Source: Adiantum capillus-veneris (taxonomy: Eukaryota; Streptophyta; Polypodiopsida; Polypodiales; Pteridaceae). Taken from it: a DNA stretch of 64,000 bases. Within the stretch, counting starts at the first letter, position 1. Each line of letters begins with the position of its first letter. The stretch covers positions 90,054,342-90,118,341 of the forward strand of contig CM043953.1 in the NCBI GenBank assembly GCA_014529385.2, in the 5' to 3' direction. Made by a program: the position numbers and the translations under genes. Under the pieces are notes generated by a model, which had not been told where the DNA came from, ran no database searches, and worked only from the letters and a program-made list of their open reading frames with translations. Of the stretch, positions 42,067 through 54,525 are shown piece by piece.

Positions 42067-44184
42067 CTTCAATTATCATTTTATATACACCAATACAATA
42101 TTCTGTATCTAATAAATAATATAGTCATTTAGATCAAAAATTTGATCTTTGATCACTACAATATAATATCTTAGTGTTGTATCTCTATGTGCCCACCCTC
42201 TGGGATGAGCTTCCACTACATCTACATGGAGAAGGATCCAACTAGTACATTGGACGATCTTATGTTACTGCTGCAGTTTTTGTTGTAATCCCAAGGAAAG
42301 AATCTCTTACCTGTCACCATCCAAGAAACACAAGCCCATCAAAACTGGCATTACTTGGGAAGACAGGTGTTAACAACTCCCTTCCCTTGTTATCAGTGTC
42401 AAAAATTACCCCCAAAATTAACAACATAACATAGATCAAATATTATGTTTAGAGAATGAGCCATTTATTTCTGATAATGTTTTCATCATTCATTTCCAAA
42501 AAAAATTGGACACCATCTCCTTTGTAAATTAGATCAATTCTCAAAAGTCAAGTCTACTGCCATCTCCTCCGAGACCCTCACTTGAGGATTAAGGCTCTTT
42601 GAACAATCTTTGAACAGACTTTAAAGTAAATTATAGCATCAATAAGCAATTTGCAATTGCAAATTCACCATTATATACTTACCTTCATCAAGTTTGAGTT
42701 CTTGCATAAAAAGATAGAAGTATAATACCTTTGTGTTCAAGACCAAGTTCGTGTAAATTTATGGTACTATGTTACAGCCTTTATCCATTATGTTATCAAT
42801 TGATATGCATACGTTTCTAGTGGTTTTGAGCACTAGTTAAAGTAGTTCCCAGCTAATAAAGTTGGGTATGGTAGCTCTGACATGACACTACAATATCTTC
42901 CCGTCACCCATGATGGTCACGTTTTCTCGAAATACAAGTTATTCTTTAGTATCTGCTCATTACGTTACAAAAATCATCAATGCCATCCCACTGAGACTCT
43001 CACAAGAAGTTGTAGGCAACGGAGTTAGGGACAATAATTTCCAAAAACCATTTCCCAACTATACCATGTCAATTTATGTAGACTTTTCCCTGAAAGTCTT
43101 AATGTGAGCAAACCAAAGATACCAAATATATTGGACAATATGGAAACCAAGTTTTAAGTGATGTGTGCACATGTACAACTGCTACAAAACAAAACTTGGG
43201 CAGCATACTATTTTATACAGATTGTATTTCCAAACAATTCCATCAATCCCACTTCTTGCAAGATCATTACCAGAGACGTACGTTTACCAATATGTTTAAT
43301 TGAGTTCAACATATCAATAATATCTCAAGCTAGTGAATGAAAAAATAAAAATTATCCCAATCCATGTAAAACCAGATCTGAGTGTCGAGCTGCATTCCAT
43401 GGGGATAACCCAATGGAACCTCATTTTGCAGTCAGCAGGTAAAAAGTTCAAGAGAATACCTGAGCTAAACCCATGCTTATTCTCATCCCAAAACCCAGAC
43501 GATGTTTATTCTCAGCATAAAGTAAAAATCCACAAGGAATACCTACAGCCCATAGTATTTTCATCGCTAAATGCTAGTAAGTTAAAAGGCCAAAACAGTA
43601 GCGGCTAGAAGTCCAGCAAATCAAAGAATAGACTTAGGTACCAGCAACACTCCTCATTAAGTTTCAGCTATGTGTATTACTCAGAGCATAGCCTACAGTA
43701 TCTTAATATGTAGTCATGTCCGAAAAAAGTCATTAGAAAACAATTCTAAGCTTAGGAATTCATATGAACCAGAACAGCAAGAATTACTATATTGACACAC
43801 AGAAAAAGGATTTAAGCAGAGTAGTTTATCTGAGCAAAAAAAACCATGTTCTTTTTAAAAGCCTTTTATACTGAGTAGGTACAAAAGCACCTACCTGAAT
43901 GAAGGAAGCCGAAAGTGGTCCAGTCCCAAATTGTGATACCCTTGCACTGTAATGAATATGTTGAGAGGCCCAACACGTTGATTGTGTGTGTCATCCAAAG
44001 CCTTAAACTCCTATGCTGATGTATGCGTGGGAGGTCTTCAATATACGCCATTCCCCAGGATGTACATGGGCTAGAATAAGCAAAGGTGAAGCCATCTCTA
44101 CGTATGCATGTGGCCGATGTTGCTTCTTGAGAACCGGGCACGCAGCAGTAGGATGCTCTCATAGGGGTTGTGAGTTTTTAGCAA

Positions 44185-44186
<2 letters not shown>
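42067..44186. other. No gene recognised
   Basis: A/T-rich sequence. A 91-codon frame at 43333-43608 and others of similar size have no recognisable motif. No transposon ends, repeats or RNA genes were seen. Confidence 0.4.
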
Positions 44187-44270
<84 letters not shown>

Positions 44271-44290
44271 CTATGTGTGTGTGTGTCAGA
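44187..44290. repeat. GT microsatellite
   Basis: A TG run at 44187-44269 followed by ACTATGTGTGTGTGTG. Open frames across it encode Cys-Val or Thr-His runs and are not genes. Confidence 0.9.
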
Positions 44291-44572
44291 CGAGCAGGAA
44301 ATGGATCACAGAATTCGACATGGCTAAAGCAGGTGCACGCAAGCATGTGTGTGTATGTGAGATGGAGAAAGAGAGAGAATAGCTCCATGTATACGCAAAA
44401 CATGTGTATTGCAGGCACTTATGAAGGGCACCAACACCGGGACTGCCGATATGCAAGCATAGTGAATGCATAAAGGGCACATGCTGTCATCTTGCCTAAT
44501 GAGATACATTCTTAATAAAGTTAGGTAGTATTAGGTTGATTATCCAAATTAAGTATGTGCTATTTAATACCC

Positions 44573-44811
44573 TGTGCGCGTATGTCGCACGTGTCAATGC
44601 AAGTAACTTGCCGATACACCGTGTGCGAGCCACAAATGGCTCCAAGCACACAACAAGCCTAAACTAGTAAGCTCAAAGAAGGCGATGGTGTGTCACTCAC
44701 CGCTCTACACTTGCTTCGTGGAGGATTCCTCGCCGCGAAGAAGAAGGAGCCGCCGCTTCGCCGCGCTCAACCGCTTTGCCGCCGCCGTGCCATCGTCGCA
44801 ATGCTCGATCG

Positions 44812-44899
<88 letters not shown>

Positions 44900-45228
44900 A
44901 CACACAAGGAGGTGAAGAAGAAGAAGATGGAGATGGAGATGGAGCAAGAGCACTCTTCCATTGCACAAATGAGAGAATGAGTGAATTTTAGGTTTAGTTG
45001 ACTTTTATATGAGCTCGCCCCATTCACACTTGGGCGCCCATGCTTAGCCAACTAATTCCTTGAATGTTCCAGTTAGAGTGCGCCTCTCATCGGCGATCAA
45101 CCTTACCCTTTTCCTATTGGACCGACAAGCCCGGTACCTGACTCTACCAAATAAATAATACAATGTCCGCCATAGGTTAGAACGTCTGTCGTAGGTGATA
45201 GGGTGTCCGTGATCCGTGAGGGTTAACA
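44573..45228 (-). repeat. 3' LTR of element B
   Basis: 656 bp from TGTGCGCGTATGTCGC to GGGTTAACA on the + strand. It is closely similar to 55362-56010. It contains a CT tract (about 44820-44863) running into a CA tract. The polypurine tract abuts its right edge. Confidence 0.92.
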
Positions 45229-45241
45229 TGCCCCCCTTCCT
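45229..45241 (-). promoter_or_regulatory. Polypurine tract of element B
   Basis: The minus strand reads AGGAAGGGGGGCA directly before the 3' LTR. This is the plus-strand primer for reverse transcription. A near-identical purine run occurs inside the element at 49344-49358 and in element A at 16246-16262. Confidence 0.8.
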
Positions 45242-46651
45242 GATGTAGATTCCGTCCTTGGAAGCTATTGAGTTGAAGCTCGTTCGTCGAGGTGGAAGAG
45301 CATTTGAGATGAATGTCCTTCAGCACTGCAAAATCAAACAACATTGGCACAGTAATTGCATTCTCATAAGCGATTAAAAAGCATATGCAGTTTTAGGCAG
45401 ACAAATTGATTGGTAACAAAATTTTAAACAATTTGTCAGCAATAAATATTAAATTGCAATGTAATCAAATGCTTAAACAGATGTAAAGGTAAAAAATTAA
45501 ACAAGTCTGGGGTCGCTAATTTAACGGTCGAAAGGCACTAGAGATCGACTATTAATACCATGGGTAATCTTCTTAATTTTCTCTGGTCAATTAAGTTTTT
45601 TAATCGCGAGAGCCAAGTGTTTCATGTTCGAGGGCTGACTAGAGGCTATACCTAGAAGACCTTGTAGTTAAGCTACGATAAAAGGAATTTCTCATGAAAT
45701 CGTCGCCTGACTGATTACCTTTTCTTTGACCCCCCAAAGTCTTTTCACAGTGATTCAATTTTGATGTGTGTGCTTATTTTGTATGCCTTGGGTTTTTTGA
45801 TTTTCACGAAAAAGCGCCCACACTGGGAACCTCTAGGGCTCTAGTACCATAGGCGATACATGTGAGTGAAGTACCCAATCCAGCTGAGATTTCTCTTCCA
45901 GCTTAAGATTTTACAATGTGGCACTTTGATTTTTTGTTTGTTCATTTTCAACATTTTAATTTTGTAACTTTGGGGGGTCATATAACACTGATACACCTCT
46001 CGAGGCTCATCACACAAGTAAACTCCCTTTATAATACTTAAGCTAAAGGTCAATAGGGTCAAGCCCACTAGAAAGCCCTAGTACCTTTGATACAATGCTG
46101 CCTAAATCGGATTAAGAACCTAAGTAACCATTGATTATTAGGAAGGCATTCCCCATGGTATTAAGAGAAGATCTCTAACACCTAACTTGGTCAAACTAGC
46201 TTGGTCGGACTGCTTGATTTTAAATCTAGACAAGTGATTATGACAAAAAATTACATTGAATATATTGTTTGGTGCTAAACAAAGGCACTAAATATTATGC
46301 TACCAATCACAATCAAAGCAGACAAAAATAGATGCAAAAAAGATAAGGGGCAATGCTAATGGACAAGAAACACCTGTTTGTGTTGATGGTCGCGCTTGAT
46401 TTGAAAAGTGGACGAGAGAAAGATCCCATGAAGGTCCAAATCCTCAAAACAGCAACACGCTCCTGTACACACTAGGAAACACAAAGAATACCTCCAAGAG
46501 GCACATCAGTGGGAAAAAGAACTTTTCTCATCACTAAACTCTAAAACAGAAACACTCCTATTGTACTAATCTTACCTACCCTCCATCACTCGAGTGATGA
46601 GAATCAAAGGTGTTTAATGAAATAGGTTTCTGTTTCAGTGTACCAGATGTG
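45242..46651 (-). other. Long 3' untranslated region of element B
   Basis: No coding frame of note in about 1.4 kb. It ends at the target site of the nested copia element (AATGT, 46652-46656) and continues at 49159. Confidence 0.6.
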
Positions 46652-46656
46652 AATGT

Positions 46657-46724
46657 TGTTGGAACGAGGGCTGTTATGGGGGGTGGAGACTAAGAATCAC
46701 CATGGCTAGAAGGAGCGTGCAGAG

Positions 46725-46777
<53 letters not shown>

Positions 46778-46966
46778 CGACACAGCTTGAAGAAGGAAAA
46801 ACACGCTACTCTCTTTTCTATTAATGAAAGGGTCTTTACATAGCTTTTGAAAGATGATAGCAACCACTCCTTTCTCTTCATGCAAACTGAACTTATTTGA
46901 TGGCCTATAGCTGTATGCTTTGAGCCATGTTCTCATGGGCTAACAAACATGGGCTTGAACCCAACA
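46657..46966 (-). repeat. 3' LTR of the nested copia element
   Basis: 310 bp with a 46-bp GA tract (46729-46774). Apart from this tract it differs from the partner LTR at only a few positions by eye. Confidence 0.92.
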
Positions 46967-47299
46967 ATCCCCCCCTCAAGCCCGAACTGGACAAGCAACT
47001 CATGATACCTCGAGTTTTTGGTATACTCGTCAACAGTGAGTTTTAGGTTTTCTCACAACCAAGGATTTTTGGTTTATCCATAACCTGGTGCTAGGTCAGT
47101 AACCCCCCCTTGAACAGATAGGGTGTAGGTCAAACATTAGCTACCAAAAGTGGAGTTTTTGGTTCACTACCAAACCTTGGGTTTTAAGGTGTACCCAGTA
47201 ACCTCATGAGGAGCGGACAAAATGGTACTTGAGAACAAAAAACTGATAAATTGGGAGGTCTTACCACTTATGGGTGGCAATGTCTATAGCCCGTACAAT

Positions 47300-47706
47300 T
47301 TATTTTGACTAAATAACATGAAAAGAGTTGATCTAATAAATTTCCTCATCAACAGAATATATTGGAGATTCAGTGTCTCCCTCAACCACATGAATTTGAG
47401 TTTTACCCTTTTGAAAGCACTTATTTGACGGATGATTTGTTTTACCACAGTGAACACAAGGATTCTTCTTGAAACAGTCTTTCGTCTGATGATTGTTGCG
47501 CCCACAAATGGCACAAGTTCTGGTCCCATTGAATGGTCAAGATGAAGCTGCTGTAGCAGCACATTTAGTGATTGTATATGCACTGGAAGTATCAGAAGAA
47601 CTGGTGGGTGACACGGCATTCGAGACTGTATATGCCCTTGGAATAATAGTAGAATTGGTACTAGGTACCCTGCGTTCTTCTTCCTGCAATGAATTGATGA
47701 TACCAT
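47300..47706 (-). CDS. gag: Gag C-terminal region with two CCHC zinc knuckles (nested copia element)
   Basis: In the frame that ends at about 47337 on the minus strand there are two knuckles in a row: CAICGRNNHQTKDC and CVHCGKTNHPSNKC, both CX2CX4HX4C. They are followed by KTQIHVVEGDTESPIYSVDE and a stop, with no protease after it. Double knuckles in copia gag are less common than single ones. The link to the upstream UBN2 part passes through about 47700-47810, where a stop or shift is present. Confidence 0.7.
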
Positions 47707-47808
47707 CCACGGAGGGTAGTGGATCTTTCTCTTTTAAAACAGTAACAATCTGATGAAATTGTCAGTCAAACTTTTTAACAAAATGGCTATGAGATCTTCT
47801 TCTGGTAC

Positions 47809-48219
47809 TCATGCTTCGACATAAACAAGCTGAGTTCTAATACTCTTCAGTCCACTTGCTAAAGCTGCAATATTTTCATCTTCACGCATGCGGATGGAAT
47901 ATAATTCCATTTTTGAATACTTTGCTTTGGCACCGAACAACTTCTCTAACTCTATCCAAGCAGCACTTGAAGAATCGACATCGTCCAAATAATGAATAAA
48001 ATCATCTTCTAAGGAGGTTAGGATAATACCAAAAGCTTGTTCGTCTTTCCTCTGTAGCTCAGCAGATAGTGCCCTTGTAACTGCAGCGGATGTGCCGGAT
48101 TCGTCGGCTGCGAGAGGCTTGACCACATTCCAAAGATTTTTCCGCATCAGATAACCTTTGACTTTAATTTGCCACGTATGAAAACCAGATCCATTAAATT
48201 TGTCGACTTTTGATGCCAT
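47809..48219 (-). CDS. gag: Gag UBN2-type domain (nested copia element)
   Basis: The probable start is MASKVDKFNGSGFHTWQIKV at 48219. It continues with YLMRKNLWNVVKPLAADESG, QAFGIILTSLEDDFIHYLDD, AWIELEKLFGAKAKYSKMEL and ENIAALASGLKSIRTQLVYV. This is the standard copia gag capsid-like fold (DUF4219/UBN2). It would form the virus-like particle and package RNA. The frame is open over the domain. Confidence 0.88.
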   Translation of the reverse strand: MASKVDKFNGSGFHTWQIKVKGYLMRKNLWNVVKPLAADESGTSAAVTRALSAELQRKDEQAFGIILTSLEDDFIHYLDDVDSSSAAWIELEKLFGAKAKYSKMELYSIRMREDENIAALASGLKSIRTQLVYVEA

Positions 48220-48770
48220 ATTCGATATGCAAAGGATAGCTGTATACTGGAGAAGATAAGTAATGTCCGTCAAAGAGTCGGCAACAATTTTGGCTTTAAT
48301 TCAAGAGTCAATTTGCAGCATTCAAATTTGTGGGAAGCAACTTTGATAACAATTGAATTTCTGGAAATTTTGTACGCTAGTAAAATGTTGTAATCCTAGC
48401 ACACCGGAACACGAGCACATATTGCAATTGTCGCATAAAAGATTTTGCGCGGGTTTGGCAGGGTGGGAATCCCGGTTTGCTGGAAGACCAAATTAGTATT
48501 GTCCACCATCTTGAATAGTCTGTGTGAACATAAGATAAATAAAATTCAAACCTTCTCTGTGTATAGCACAGGCAAGAGATGGCGAGTAAGCAAAAGCTGC
48601 TCGTAGCGGGCTGCAGAGGGCGAGTTGGGAGAGGCCACAGTGTCGAAGGTTCACCACAGGGCCAAGGCGAAATGACTGATGCCGGTTCTAAGCAATTTGA
48701 CGCAGGTCGAGCTTCAGGCTGTCCCTTTGCAAGCGGTAGTTCCCATGCGCCGACTCAAGCCGAGAGCACT

Positions 48771-48783
48771 GGCTCTGATACCA
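48771..48783 (-). promoter_or_regulatory. Primer-binding site of the nested copia element
   Basis: The + strand reads GGCTCTGATACCA, the reverse complement of TGGTATCAGAGCC, two bases from the 5' LTR. Confidence 0.92.
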
Positions 48784-48785
48784 GT

Positions 48786-49153
<368 letters not shown>

Positions 49154-49362
49154 AATGTGTAGGTCTGGGTCAATGTTTTGACTTTTATTGTGCATACTCG
49201 TTTGCTAATTGCTCTTGCTCTTTATTATTTATTTTTTTTGTGAGTATAAGGCTTTATATATACATTCCCTAAGATTGGAGATTAAGAGGTCGGGGAGGAC
49301 GGTTGAGAGGGGAGTGAGTGAATGATGACTGTCAGCAAACACTCCCCCCTTCCTTGGGTAGA

Positions 49363-50035
49363 TCATATCATTTGAAATGTGCTCGTCACCCTTTGAAACC
49401 AATTGCTCCAGTCGATAACAGGTGATGATTTTTGCCAGTAGTTTTCTATTACCTTAGGTGCCTCATCGAGTTGCAAGGGTGGTAAGGTACTCTCGCAGGA
49501 TCGAACTTGAAGTGGTTCATCAGGTGATTCTTGAACACTGGGAGGTGTGGATTCCTTTGTAGCTTCATGGAGGTCCACTATTGTAGGTGGAGGTTGTGGA
49601 GAAGCATTTACCTTTATGAATGCATTACATGAGGAGCTGGAAGCTTCATGGGACTCCCCCCTTCCTAAGCTAGGTGGAACAAATCGTTCTTCCTTCGGAA
49701 CCCAAACTAGCTCGGGAGCGGGTGTGTAGCATTCTGTGATTTTTTTATTTCCGTGATTGTTGATTTGTTTTGGAGCTACGGGATTGGGCTTACATGGGTC
49801 AGGTGACAGGTAAGAATACAATCTACGTTTTGGCACCCAGATTTGATCATTTCCTTAATAGTAGCCTTGGGCTTCCAATAGTTTTTTAGGAATCCAACGC
49901 CACTTTTCCTTACATTTTTTGGAGCGAGTGGGACGTTTCTTACAAGGCTTCTTTTTTTTAGCACTAGCTATGGTCGCTAAAGAAGCTTTAGGGACCCACT
50001 TGTATGTTTTCTTCGTTATATTAGGATGAGTCTTG
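49363..50035 (-). CDS. 3' ORF with WVPK repeats (element B)
   Basis: The frames 49855-50343 and 49363-49836 carry YKWVPKASLATI, WRWIPKKLLEAQGYY, a stop at about 49857, then QIWVPKRRLYSYL and LVWVPKEERF, in the same order as element A. The C-terminal Ser/Pro-rich tail is also shared. The 5' edge is the junction of the internal deletion at about 50030. Function unknown. Confidence 0.55.
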
Positions 50036-51030
50036 TCAGAAGCTATATGCATTGCTTGTAGCATATTTAAGGGTACAGGCATTTCATCCCCCTCAAGTGT
50101 TACCCAGGTTGTCCCTCTATTTCCCCAAGTGTCAATGGTTGCTGCTAGGTGGACCCAATCCACATTGTCCGACTCAGTCATCCCAGGTAGTACATCCATA
50201 TAAGGAGAATCTTCCCCAACATCAGTGTCCGCTTTACACGTGTAACAATACTGCAATGGGGCCGAGTGAACTGTGGTGTCAGATCTATGATCAATTATAA
50301 ACTTGTTTCCTAGAGGATGTGCTCGACCCATCACAAGATCCACTCAAATGACAAAATCTTGGAACTGCAAGTAAACATGGTTTTTAGACTAGTCATGCAC
50401 CATTTTTTCTTCCCTCATGAAAGGACATCCTAAGATCATCTCTGATGCCATAGTGTGTTTGGAGAAATCCATAACAATGAAGGTAATCCTTATTTTATGT
50501 CCAAAGACCTTGATCTTGAGATCTTCTAGCATCCCAATAGGTTTAACGATAGACCCATTGGCCATCTTCACTACTATAGTTGTGGTCGCAAGGTGAGGTC
50601 TTCCCATAGTTTCCCAGCAATTTTTAGTCATAATGCTAACCCCAGCGCCACCACCAAGGATTCCCTTCACAGTTAATACCTTAGTAGTGATTGGTATAGT
50701 CGCATTGGATTCATCACCCTCAAAGTATTACCCCAGCTTGTTAATAGGTATATCTATAACAAGGTTCTCATCTAGGTTAGGTTGTGGATCTAAGTGTTCC
50801 TCCTCTATTGTCATCTCCCCAGATCTATCCATCTGTGCAAATTGTGGTAGCCCAAACTTCAGTTCTCCATTGAGGAAAGCTCGAAGAGGTGAGACTAGCT
50901 CGGGGTCTTTATATAGTTTGGACATGATGGTGGTTCTAACTTCTGAAGACATAAAATCCATCAATTTGTCAATGTTTAACGGCACCTTTTGACCTTGAGT
51001 CCCTTGACGTGGGGAAGATGGGATCTCCAT
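50036..51030 (-). pseudogene. pol: Protease region with catalytic Asp lost (element B)
   Basis: Collinear with A's 21002-22339. The active-site segment reads ILGGGAGVSIMTKN, so the catalytic Asp is Gly. Stops separate 50728-51030, 50389-50670 and 49855-50343. The MILGCPFMREEKMVHD motif is still present. The frame passes directly into the WVPK ORF at the deletion junction after AMHIASD. Confidence 0.8.
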
Positions 51031-51779
51031 TCTTCAATAGGATCAGGTAGTCTCTCCGTAAACATTCTTTCCATCAAGAAGTGAGTACGCCCACTTTCCC
51101 ATGACTTTAAGTCACTTTCTTCTTGGATGACACTAGGTATGTCCAAGGGTCTATGGACTTGGTGAGGTTGTTGTTGCGTAGGGAACACGGTGGCTGTAAT
51201 CTGGATCTTCCTAGGTGCTGGTTCTAGATCCCTTTGGGTATCTTCTACCAAAATCCTTAATTGCTTGACTCGCTCAATCTCGTCTGTAGGGTTTGGGTAA
51301 GTTCCTATCTTCTTTTTGGATCCTGGCCATTGTGGCTCATGAAGATCTTCCTTGTTGGTTTCTATGTTAGTGGTCGTTTTGGTCTCCATGGTTTCAGCTG
51401 AATCAAAATCTTCTTCAACATCGTTCATATATACAGGGTCATCACCAGTCCCTATGTTGGTCTTTGAACTGGGGTCTGACTTGGCTGCTTTTTGCGTTCT
51501 CTTTCTTTGTGTTTTCTTCTTTTTCTGAGATTGGGCAATTGATGCCGTGTCTCTTTCCTCAAGAATATAATTTTGTTTTTGGAGCATCGAGAGAGTGAGT
51601 ACGTTTACTGGTACCACGGGTGTACTTGGTGATGGCTCCTTGGTAACTTCAATCAAGTTTAATGGCGTGATCTTTGGTGCATTTGGATTATTTGGACATT
51701 GGGCAATCAAATGATCTATGCCACATCGATTACACATGAGTATCGGCATTGTAGACGTGCTCGCTTGATTGGTCTGCAT
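50976..51779 (-). CDS. gag: Gag knuckle and linker region (element B)
   Basis: 267 codons starting close to the knuckle CNRCGIDHLIAQC (CX2CX3HX4C) and continuing through a Lys/Thr-rich linker to the acidic segment before protease. A has the same segment broken into two frames, so B is the better copy here. Confidence 0.75.
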   Translation of the reverse strand: MQTNQASTSTMPILMCNRCGIDHLIAQCPNNPNAPKITPLNLIEVTKEPSPSTPVVPVNVLTLSMLQKQNYILEERDTASIAQSQKKKKTQRKRTQKAAKSDPSSKTNIGTGDDPVYMNDVEEDFDSAETMETKTTTNIETNKEDLHEPQWPGSKKKIGTYPNPTDEIERVKQLRILVEDTQRDLEPAPRKIQITATVFPTQQQPHQVHRPLDIPSVIQEESDLKSWESGRTHFLMERMFTERLPDPIEEWRSHLPHVKGLKVKRCR

Positions 51780-51843
51780 TAGTGTAGCGTTCTTTTAGCC
51801 TAATAGGACACTCGGCTACACGATGTGGGCCTCCACACTCATA

Positions 51844-52560
51844 TCATTGAAGAGGTGGTCTCTTAGCAGTGTAATTGATATTTTGGCCTCTTGCTGCAAG
51901 AGCATCTACTTGATATACAGGTTTGACTTGTCCCCAATAGTCCTCCATGTAGTATTGTGGACTTTCTTCAAGCACATCCATCCCATAGGCGATATTAGGA
52001 TCTATATCTTCCTCACAGCCTTCCAAACAAGAAATAGATGACTCACAACCCACTTGATTCACAGAAGTGATTCTTGGATGTGGTGGTTGCAGTCCTAGCA
52101 CTGGAGGTGGTAAGGGTGTTGTTTGAACAACATTTTGGGCGCTAGGGACCATGTGTTGTGCTGTTTGTTCAAGAGGTGGGGCCGGCATCAATGCAGGCAC
52201 TCGAGGGTCTGTCCATGCTAAGGTTGGTCTATTGGCCATCGCGCGCTTAAATAATATGTAATCCTTAGCTTGATGACCATACCTTTCACATGCATTGCAG
52301 TTCCCATTGAATTTTACTATAAAAGTAGGACATTCACTGGTACTATGCGGTCCATAGCATACTGAGCACCATTACTGCTCCCTTCTTGGATACATATGAC
52401 TGTTTTGTGGAGCACGATTGTCTCTAAGACTCTCTTGAATAGCCTTGGTGAGATCTGCTAAAGTCATCTCATATAGCTTTGGCTCCTTAGCAATAGGCTT
52501 TAGGGTCATTGGCTGATGCCCCGATGCTTGTGAGCTAATAGATTTAGACTCAACAGATAA
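51844..52560 (-). pseudogene. gag: Gag zinc-knuckle and Pro-rich region (element B)
   Basis: 51844-52239 holds the Pro-rich and acidic segments (GCEEDIDPNIAYGMDVLEES). Upstream, in broken frames, are CSVCYGPHSTSEC and CNACERYGHQAKDY (52258-52299), the latter with Tyr in place of the last Cys as in A. Stops occur between the pieces. Confidence 0.7.
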
Positions 52561-52564
52561 CCCT

Positions 52565-54262
52565 TTATCCTTGAATCATTAAATTATCCTCCAATTGGAT
52601 CGCATTGGTGGTGATTGCTTCCCAAGTGGTGATACCTCTAATGACTAGGCCATTGTAGATATTCTCATGTCGTAATCCCCTAATGAATATATCAAGCAAT
52701 TGGTTATTGTTGAAGCGCTCATTTGGATAACAACGAGAATTCAAATGCTTCAAGCGACTTATAAAGTCTCTCACCGACTCTCCTTCCTCTCGTTGGGCTT
52801 TCTGGAGCTCAGAGGCTACACCCCAAAGCACTCCCTCTCCTTTGTATTCTTTCAATAAACGTCTCCTAAGAGTAGGGTAAATCATTTTTTCTTCCACCCT
52901 TAGGGTTCTATACCAATCCCCAGCCTTTCCACTTAAGGTTAGGCTTAAAGCATTGCTCTTATGTAGGTCATTTTGTTCTCCTAGAGAATCGCATATTTGT
53001 TCAAACATTTCGATATGCTTTCTCACATACCCGTCTCCACTAAATTTTTGTGTGAGCTTGGATATTTGTACTACCTTACTTCTAGGCTCTCTATCATGCG
53101 TGTTACGCATATTCTCAGCAATAGATCGACCAATAGCTTGAGCAAATGTTGCCAAGTCACCTAAGTGAGCAGGCACCGTGGGTGAAGGCGCTTCAGAGAC
53201 TACATGTGGAGTAGGTATTGGCATTGGCCTTGGCGCATAGGAAGCCCTTGGGTTCCACGTTGGGTACGATGTTGTGCCATGTGGTGGTCCATAGTTCATA
53301 TGAGTGGCCGTAGGCATAGCAGACGTCGGATGTGACATGCTAATGCTAGCCGGTATAGTCCCATGGAAATAAGAACTTGTGTATTGTGGTTCTAGAGCAT
53401 AGGTAGTTGAAACAATGGGAGGGGTAGGGACTACATGAGTACGTGGACCCATAGGTGCATACGATTGGTACGCACTTGTAGGTACTATTGCAAGCATTGA
53501 GCTACCATGTAGCGGTGCTTTACTAACAAACGAGGTCCATCGTGTGTTTCTTGGCATGCCCATCATTGGGGTAGGCATGGTATCCATGGTGTCATCCAGG
53601 GAAAGATGAGCTAGACTTGGAAAAGTAAAGCTATCACTTGTGGGCTCAGATTGCATTGAGACCCCTGGCGAAACAACATATGGGGGATCGATGGGACTCA
53701 CTGGGGGAGTCTCCATTTGTGATAGAGTGGGTTGTTTCCCTTTGCCCGTGTCTAAAAATCGCATAGGACCCATCGAAGGTATGTTTATTCCTCGATTTTT
53801 CCTCTCGGACTGGATAATCCTATGGATGACATTGCAGATCATGCGTTGTTGTTCCTCTAAACTAGTGGCACTAGATGTGGATTGTACAACTTCTAACCAA
53901 CCCACATGGTATGTGTAGCCCATGTATAGGTCGATCAAAGTCTTCGTGTGTAGGTCATATTCCCAATTTTCATTGAGAAATACCTCGTCCAAACTTGGTG
54001 TACTAGAGGGTTGCCATGAGGTGGATGCAATGTTGCTTCCCGTGTTTTGACTTTTAGTCACCGCTACCTTAGAGGCGACTTTGGAAGGTGGTAGCCCGGT
54101 AGGGCCCTCATTAAATAAGGTAGGTAGAATGTCCACGTGGACACTCTGAGGGAGTGTGGGCTTTAAAGGAGATTTGAATGGTGATTCTACTTCCACACCC
54201 CCTTCGTTTACTTCACTAGCCGTAGGTTCATAGCGTGTAGCTCTACTAAAAGTTTCCATCAA
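52565..54262 (-). CDS. gag: Gag main frame (element B)
   Basis: 565 codons, the best preserved gag of this lineage. Residues 1-90 are acidic/Pro-rich. A conserved helix-rich segment is at ~95-170 (NWEYDLHTKTLIDLYMGYTY, WLEVVQSTSSATSLEEQQR). A Met/Pro/Thr linker runs from ~190 to 370. The gypsy gag capsid-like core is at ~375-565 (LGDLATFAQAIGRSIAENMR, KFSGDGYVRKHIEMFEQI, LTLSGKAGDWYRTL, FIRGLRHENIYNGLVIRGIT). It would assemble particles and could be supplied in trans to other copies. The true start is further upstream at 54525. Confidence 0.88.
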   Translation of the reverse strand: MMETFSRATRYEPTASEVNEGGVEVESPFKSPLKPTLPQSVHVDILPTLFNEGPTGLPPSKVASKVAVTKSQNTGSNIASTSWQPSSTPSLDEVFLNENWEYDLHTKTLIDLYMGYTYHVGWLEVVQSTSSATSLEEQQRMICNVIHRIIQSERKNRGINIPSMGPMRFLDTGKGKQPTLSQMETPPVSPIDPPYVVSPGVSMQSEPTSDSFTFPSLAHLSLDDTMDTMPTPMMGMPRNTRWTSFVSKAPLHGSSMLAIVPTSAYQSYAPMGPRTHVVPTPPIVSTTYALEPQYTSSYFHGTIPASISMSHPTSAMPTATHMNYGPPHGTTSYPTWNPRASYAPRPMPIPTPHVVSEAPSPTVPAHLGDLATFAQAIGRSIAENMRNTHDREPRSKVVQISKLTQKFSGDGYVRKHIEMFEQICDSLGEQNDLHKSNALSLTLSGKAGDWYRTLRVEEKMIYPTLRRRLLKEYKGEGVLWGVASELQKAQREEGESVRDFISRLKHLNSRCYPNERFNNNQLLDIFIRGLRHENIYNGLVIRGITTWEAITTNAIQLEDNLMIQG

Positions 54263-54525
54263 ACGGCTAAAAACACTAGTTCCAGGTTGTTAGGCCCAGC
54301 TAGGCACGGTTTCATTTGTCCCCCCGGTGCTTTGTGTAAGATGCTCTTCCATAATATCGTAGTCAGAGGAAGAGTCGCTAGCCGCTATATTTGGGTCTTG
54401 GGTTGCACTACCTTGGGTCCCCGCCGAGGGCGTAGACCCTAGCGTGAAAGGATAGTGAGTACCCCGTAAATCGAAGCACTAGCTAGTTGTTCGGACTCTA
54501 GCACATGACCAGAGCGTAGATACAT
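54263..54525 (-). pseudogene. gag: Gag N-terminus with frameshift and stop (element B)
   Basis: The Met at 54525 begins MYLRSGHVLESEQLASASIY. A frameshift near 54465 and a TAA at about 54288 separate it from the main frame. The LRSG start is shared with A (MHLRSG) and D (MFLRSG). Confidence 0.65.
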